This document shows, piece after piece, positions 61,609 through 64,000 of a DNA stretch of 64,000 bases; the first letter of the stretch is position 1; each line of letters begins with the position of its first letter. Position numbers and translations under genes: made by a program. Where the stretch lies: assembly GCF_003324185.1 (NCBI RefSeq), contig NZ_PXUP01000009.1, positions 62,001 to 126,000 on the forward strand, in the 5' to 3' direction. This DNA is from Faecalibacterium prausnitzii. GTDB taxonomy: Bacteria > Bacillota > Clostridia > Oscillospirales > Ruminococcaceae. The notes beneath the pieces are model-generated. The model was not told where the DNA came from. It saw only the letters and a list, made by a program, of their open reading frames with translations, and made no database searches.

Positions 61609-63426
61609 ATGGTCGAGACTCACACCCGCATTCTGGGCATTGCCCCCTACGACGGAATGCGCACCGCCATGGAGCAGGCGGCGCAGGCCTACCCCAACGT
61701 TGAGCTGGAGGTGTACACCGGCGATCTGGAAGAGGGACAGGCCATCGTGCAGCGCATGGCCCCCAACAGCTACGACTGCATTATCTCCCGCGGCGGCACC
61801 GCCACCCTGATCCGGCAGGTGACCGACCTGCCGGTGGTGGATATCCATATCTCGGTGTATGATGTGCTGCGCACCATGAAACTGGCAGAGAACTACACCA
61901 GCCTGTACGCCATCGTGGGCTTTCCCAGCATCACCGAACCCGCCCACACCCTTTGCAGCCTGCTGAACTTTGATCTGGACATCCTTACCGTCCGCAGTGC
62001 CGAGGAGGTGCGCCATACCTTGGAGCGGCTCAAGCAGGGCGGCTACCGGATGGTGGTCTGTGATATGGTCACCCACACCATTGCCCGGGAGATGGGCTTT
62101 GACGCCTTCCTGATCACCTCCGGCATCGAGAGCCTGCACAGCGCCATCGATCAGGCGGTGAACATCAGCACATGGTTCGGCCAGCTGCGGCAGGAGAACC
62201 TGTTTCTACGCAGCATCACGCAGGAGCAGGGCGGCAGAGTGGTGGTGATGGAGCCGGACGGCAGCCTGTTCTATAATAATATGAAGGACATCTCCCCGGA
62301 GCTGCACCGCTGTTTGCAGACCCATCTGCGGGAGATCCCCGCCACGGGCAGCTTAAAGTTCTATTACACCGAGCGTAGCCAGCTGTACAGCATCACAGCA
62401 CAGGTGCTGCTGATGAACAATGTGCAGCGGTATCTGTTCTACTGCGTGCCCTCCCGCATCCCGCTGCATTCCAACCGCCCGGGGCTGCGGTCGCTGAACA
62501 AAGGCGAGTGCGAATATCTTTTCTCTAACAGCTTTTACAGCCTGAGCGGTGCCATGGGCACGCAGGACGCCGAGATCAACGCCCTTGCTGCCGTGCGCCA
62601 GCCCCTGTTCATCTGCGGCGAGCCGGGCACCGGCAAAGAGCAGATCGCCCGCTACCTCTACCTGCACAGCGCACTGGTAAACCGCCCCCTCGTGGTGGCA
62701 AACTGCGCTTTGATGAACGATAAATCATGGGATTTTCTGCTCAACCACTATAACTCACCCCTGAACGCCAACGGCAACACGGTCTACTTCCAGAACTTTG
62801 AGTCCATCCCGGAGCAGTGGAGCACCGAGCTGCTGGCTGCCATCGAGGAGACCGGTCTTGCCCGCCGGGTGCGGCTGCTGTTCTCCCGCTCGGTGCGCCC
62901 GGAAGAGCCGGTCTCCCCGGTCACCCGCCGCTTTATCGAGCGGCTGGGCGCACTGACGCTGGAACTGCCCCCGCTGCGCAGCCGGTCGGATGAGATCCCG
63001 TCCCTTTCCAGTTTGTACCTGAACAGCCTGAATCTGGAGCTGGGCAAGCAGATCTCCGGCTTTGAGCCCCGCGCCATCGAGATGCTGCGGCAGTACCCGT
63101 GGCCGAACAACTACACCCAGTTCAAAAACCTGCTGCGCTCCCTTGCCACCCTGACGAACGGCCCCTACATCCGCAGCAGCAGCGTGGCAGACCTGCTCTC
63201 CAAGGAGCGCAGTCTGCGCAGCGCCCCGGCAGCGCACCCGGCGGCGGTGGTCAGCACCGACACCTCCCGCACGCTGGAAAGCATCATCGGCGAGGTGGTG
63301 CAGCAGACGGTAGCCGCCCACGGCGGCAACCGCGCCGCCGCCGCCCGGCAGCTGGGCATCAGCCGCACGACCCTGTGGCGGTATCTGGGTAAAATTGAAG
63401 CCGGGGAGCCTACCGACCCCACCTGA
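61609..63426 (+). CDS. PrpR-like regulator with degenerate AAA+ domain
   Basis: 605 residues. PrpR N-terminal sensor domain (1-200; 'DCIISRGGTATLIRQV', 'VVDIHISVYDVLRTM'), a middle region, an AAA+ domain (about 320-510) with Walker A GEPGTGKE, and a Fis-type helix-turn-helix at the end ('NRAAAARQLGISRTTLWRYL'). The GAFTGA loop that contacts sigma-54 is missing; the stretch reads LNHYNSPLNANGN. The Walker B strand is VYFQNFE, without D-E. ATG 61609 follows GGAGGG. It probably senses an intermediate and controls the divergent operon via sigma-A. Confidence 0.85.
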   Translation: MVETHTRILGIAPYDGMRTAMEQAAQAYPNVELEVYTGDLEEGQAIVQRMAPNSYDCIISRGGTATLIRQVTDLPVVDIHISVYDVLRTMKLAENYTSLYAIVGFPSITEPAHTLCSLLNFDLDILTVRSAEEVRHTLERLKQGGYRMVVCDMVTHTIAREMGFDAFLITSGIESLHSAIDQAVNISTWFGQLRQENLFLRSITQEQGGRVVVMEPDGSLFYNNMKDISPELHRCLQTHLREIPATGSLKFYYTERSQLYSITAQVLLMNNVQRYLFYCVPSRIPLHSNRPGLRSLNKGECEYLFSNSFYSLSGAMGTQDAEINALAAVRQPLFICGEPGTGKEQIARYLYLHSALVNRPLVVANCALMNDKSWDFLLNHYNSPLNANGNTVYFQNFESIPEQWSTELLAAIEETGLARRVRLLFSRSVRPEEPVSPVTRRFIERLGALTLELPPLRSRSDEIPSLSSLYLNSLNLELGKQISGFEPRAIEMLRQYPWPNNYTQFKNLLRSLATLTNGPYIRSSSVADLLSKERSLRSAPAAHPAAVVSTDTSRTLESIIGEVVQQTVAAHGGNRAAAARQLGISRTTLWRYLGKIEAGEPTDPT

Positions 63427-63451
63427 TGCTTTTGACCCTCAACGGGTTCGT

Positions 63452-63489
63452 TTTCGGTGCTTCATACGGAGCACCGAAAGAGCGTTTTT
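63452..63489 (+). terminator. Terminator after the PrpR-like gene
   Basis: TTTCGGTGC (63452-63460) pairs with GCACCGAAA (63471-63479); GAGCGTTTTT follows. Confidence 0.65.
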
Positions 63490-64000
63490 CAAAAACGTGC
63501 AGCCTGCATCCATCGGATGCAGTTCAAGGGCTTGGGTGTTCCCCAACAAGTATTTTGCAACGCAAAAATGGTATATATATACGTGTGAAGACACATCTTG
63601 TTAGCACTATGAGGCTGCTCAAAACGCCTCCCAAATTTGACAATCATTTTGCAAGAATGATCGTCCGTTTTCAAGCTCAACTTGAAGCAGACGGTTGTTT
63701 TTCTGCTCGGAAAAGTTCCGAGTTTGCATTCCGTTGCAAACAGAACGAGCTATCCAGCCCTCTCTTTTTACCAAGGTTTCCATCATTTTTTCTTGCAATC
63801 TGCCGAAAGTAGTGTGTTTTCAAAACTTTTTGTTGACACGGCTCGATTTTTGTGGTAACCCATTTCAACAATTTAATATAACATATTTACTTAGAGTTCC
63901 AGCTCGGCTCCCGAAGGAGTCGGAGCAAGTTTTTAACTTTCTTATCGCTACATAGCAAACCCGAACCAAGGCCATCCCAGAAGGGATGGTCAGGTTCAGG
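63483..64000. other. Non-coding, AT-richer stretch with serial short hairpins
   Basis: No gene is supported here. At least nine small inverted repeats follow one another: CGTTTTT/AAAAACG, CTGCATCC/GGATGCAG (63504-63522), TTTTGC/GCAAAA (63553-63567), ATCATT/AATGAT (63643-63661), TTCAAG/CTTGAA (63670-63686), CTCGGAA/TTCCGAG (63706-63722), TTTGCA/TGCAAA (63723-63740), and CCATCCC/GGGATGG (63972-63989). Confidence 0.55.

Noticed and set aside
63426-63812. 128-codon frame after the PrpR-like gene
   Set aside because: It crosses the terminator and several hairpins and lacks a ribosome site or a recognisable domain.
1-64000. CRISPR array, prophage, insertion sequence, rRNA or tRNA gene
   Set aside because: No regularly spaced direct repeats, transposase or phage proteins, or tRNA/rRNA sequence were recognised by eye; a tRNA scan was not possible.

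Overview
The window looks like a chromosome segment of a gut Clostridia/Oscillospirales bacterium, most likely Faecalibacterium (F. prausnitzii group). The coding sequence is GC-rich with strong AGGAGG-type ribosome sites. The dnaK cluster is under HrcA/CIRCE control and there is a SpoVT-type regulator. Two small proteins at the left end carry the leader I associate with MAM, the microbial anti-inflammatory molecule of F. prausnitzii. The species is inferred; no database was searched. No rRNA, tRNA, CRISPR array, transposase or prophage was seen.

Layout. 1-1260: tail of a DHHW-family gene, then two MAM-like genes behind a sigma-A promoter. 1267-1924: a Phd/ParE toxin-antitoxin pair. 1995-7160: hrcA-grpE-dnaK-dnaJ with a perfect CIRCE. 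7200-17066: spoVT, a flavoprotein, a divergent ECF-transporter/MocR pair, an LCP-like protein, a Na+/alanine symporter, a MATE exporter and a Tat-type hydrolase. 17352-25597: a tight eight-gene operon (rpe, rnfD-, rnfE- and rnfA-like, a membrane-anchored DUF4015-like protein, DUF1015, DEAD-box helicase, rlmA). 26054-30456: a two-component system, ychF and mtnN. 30517-33334: a zinc/cadmium efflux operon. 34265-37593: thioesterase, NhaC antiporter, MarR and EamA genes. 38015-46229: a complete histidine operon beginning with a hisZ-hisG fusion. 46363-47742: a second MATE exporter. 47998-52529: a MurNAc uptake and degradation cluster. 52615-63426: a catabolic locus for an unidentified acid sugar. 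63430-64000: non-coding DNA packed with small hairpins.

How the genes work together. The his cluster encodes the whole route from PRPP to histidinol phosphate phosphatase and dehydrogenase. The mur cluster imports MurNAc as its 6-phosphate and converts it to GlcNAc-6-phosphate under an RpiR/MurR repressor. The right-hand locus pairs a four-carbon-acid-sugar kinase with a PdxA2-type dehydrogenase, a DapA-family aldolase, an iron alcohol dehydrogenase, a cytoplasmic sialidase-fold protein and an SLC13 permease. Its regulator is PrpR-like but seems to have lost the sigma-54 contact motif; recurrent TTTTGAAAC boxes occur upstream of both the regulator and the permease.

Most notable: (1) the RnfD/E/A-like trio lacks RnfB, RnfC and RnfG partners, the FMN-attachment motif and all four cysteines of the intramembrane iron-sulfur site, so it looks like a redox-inactive, repurposed Rnf membrane module; (2) the MAM-like paralogue pair; (3) a family of at least seven dispersed hairpin elements of about 70-320 bp with conserved ends and variable stems, several lying on gene stop codons.
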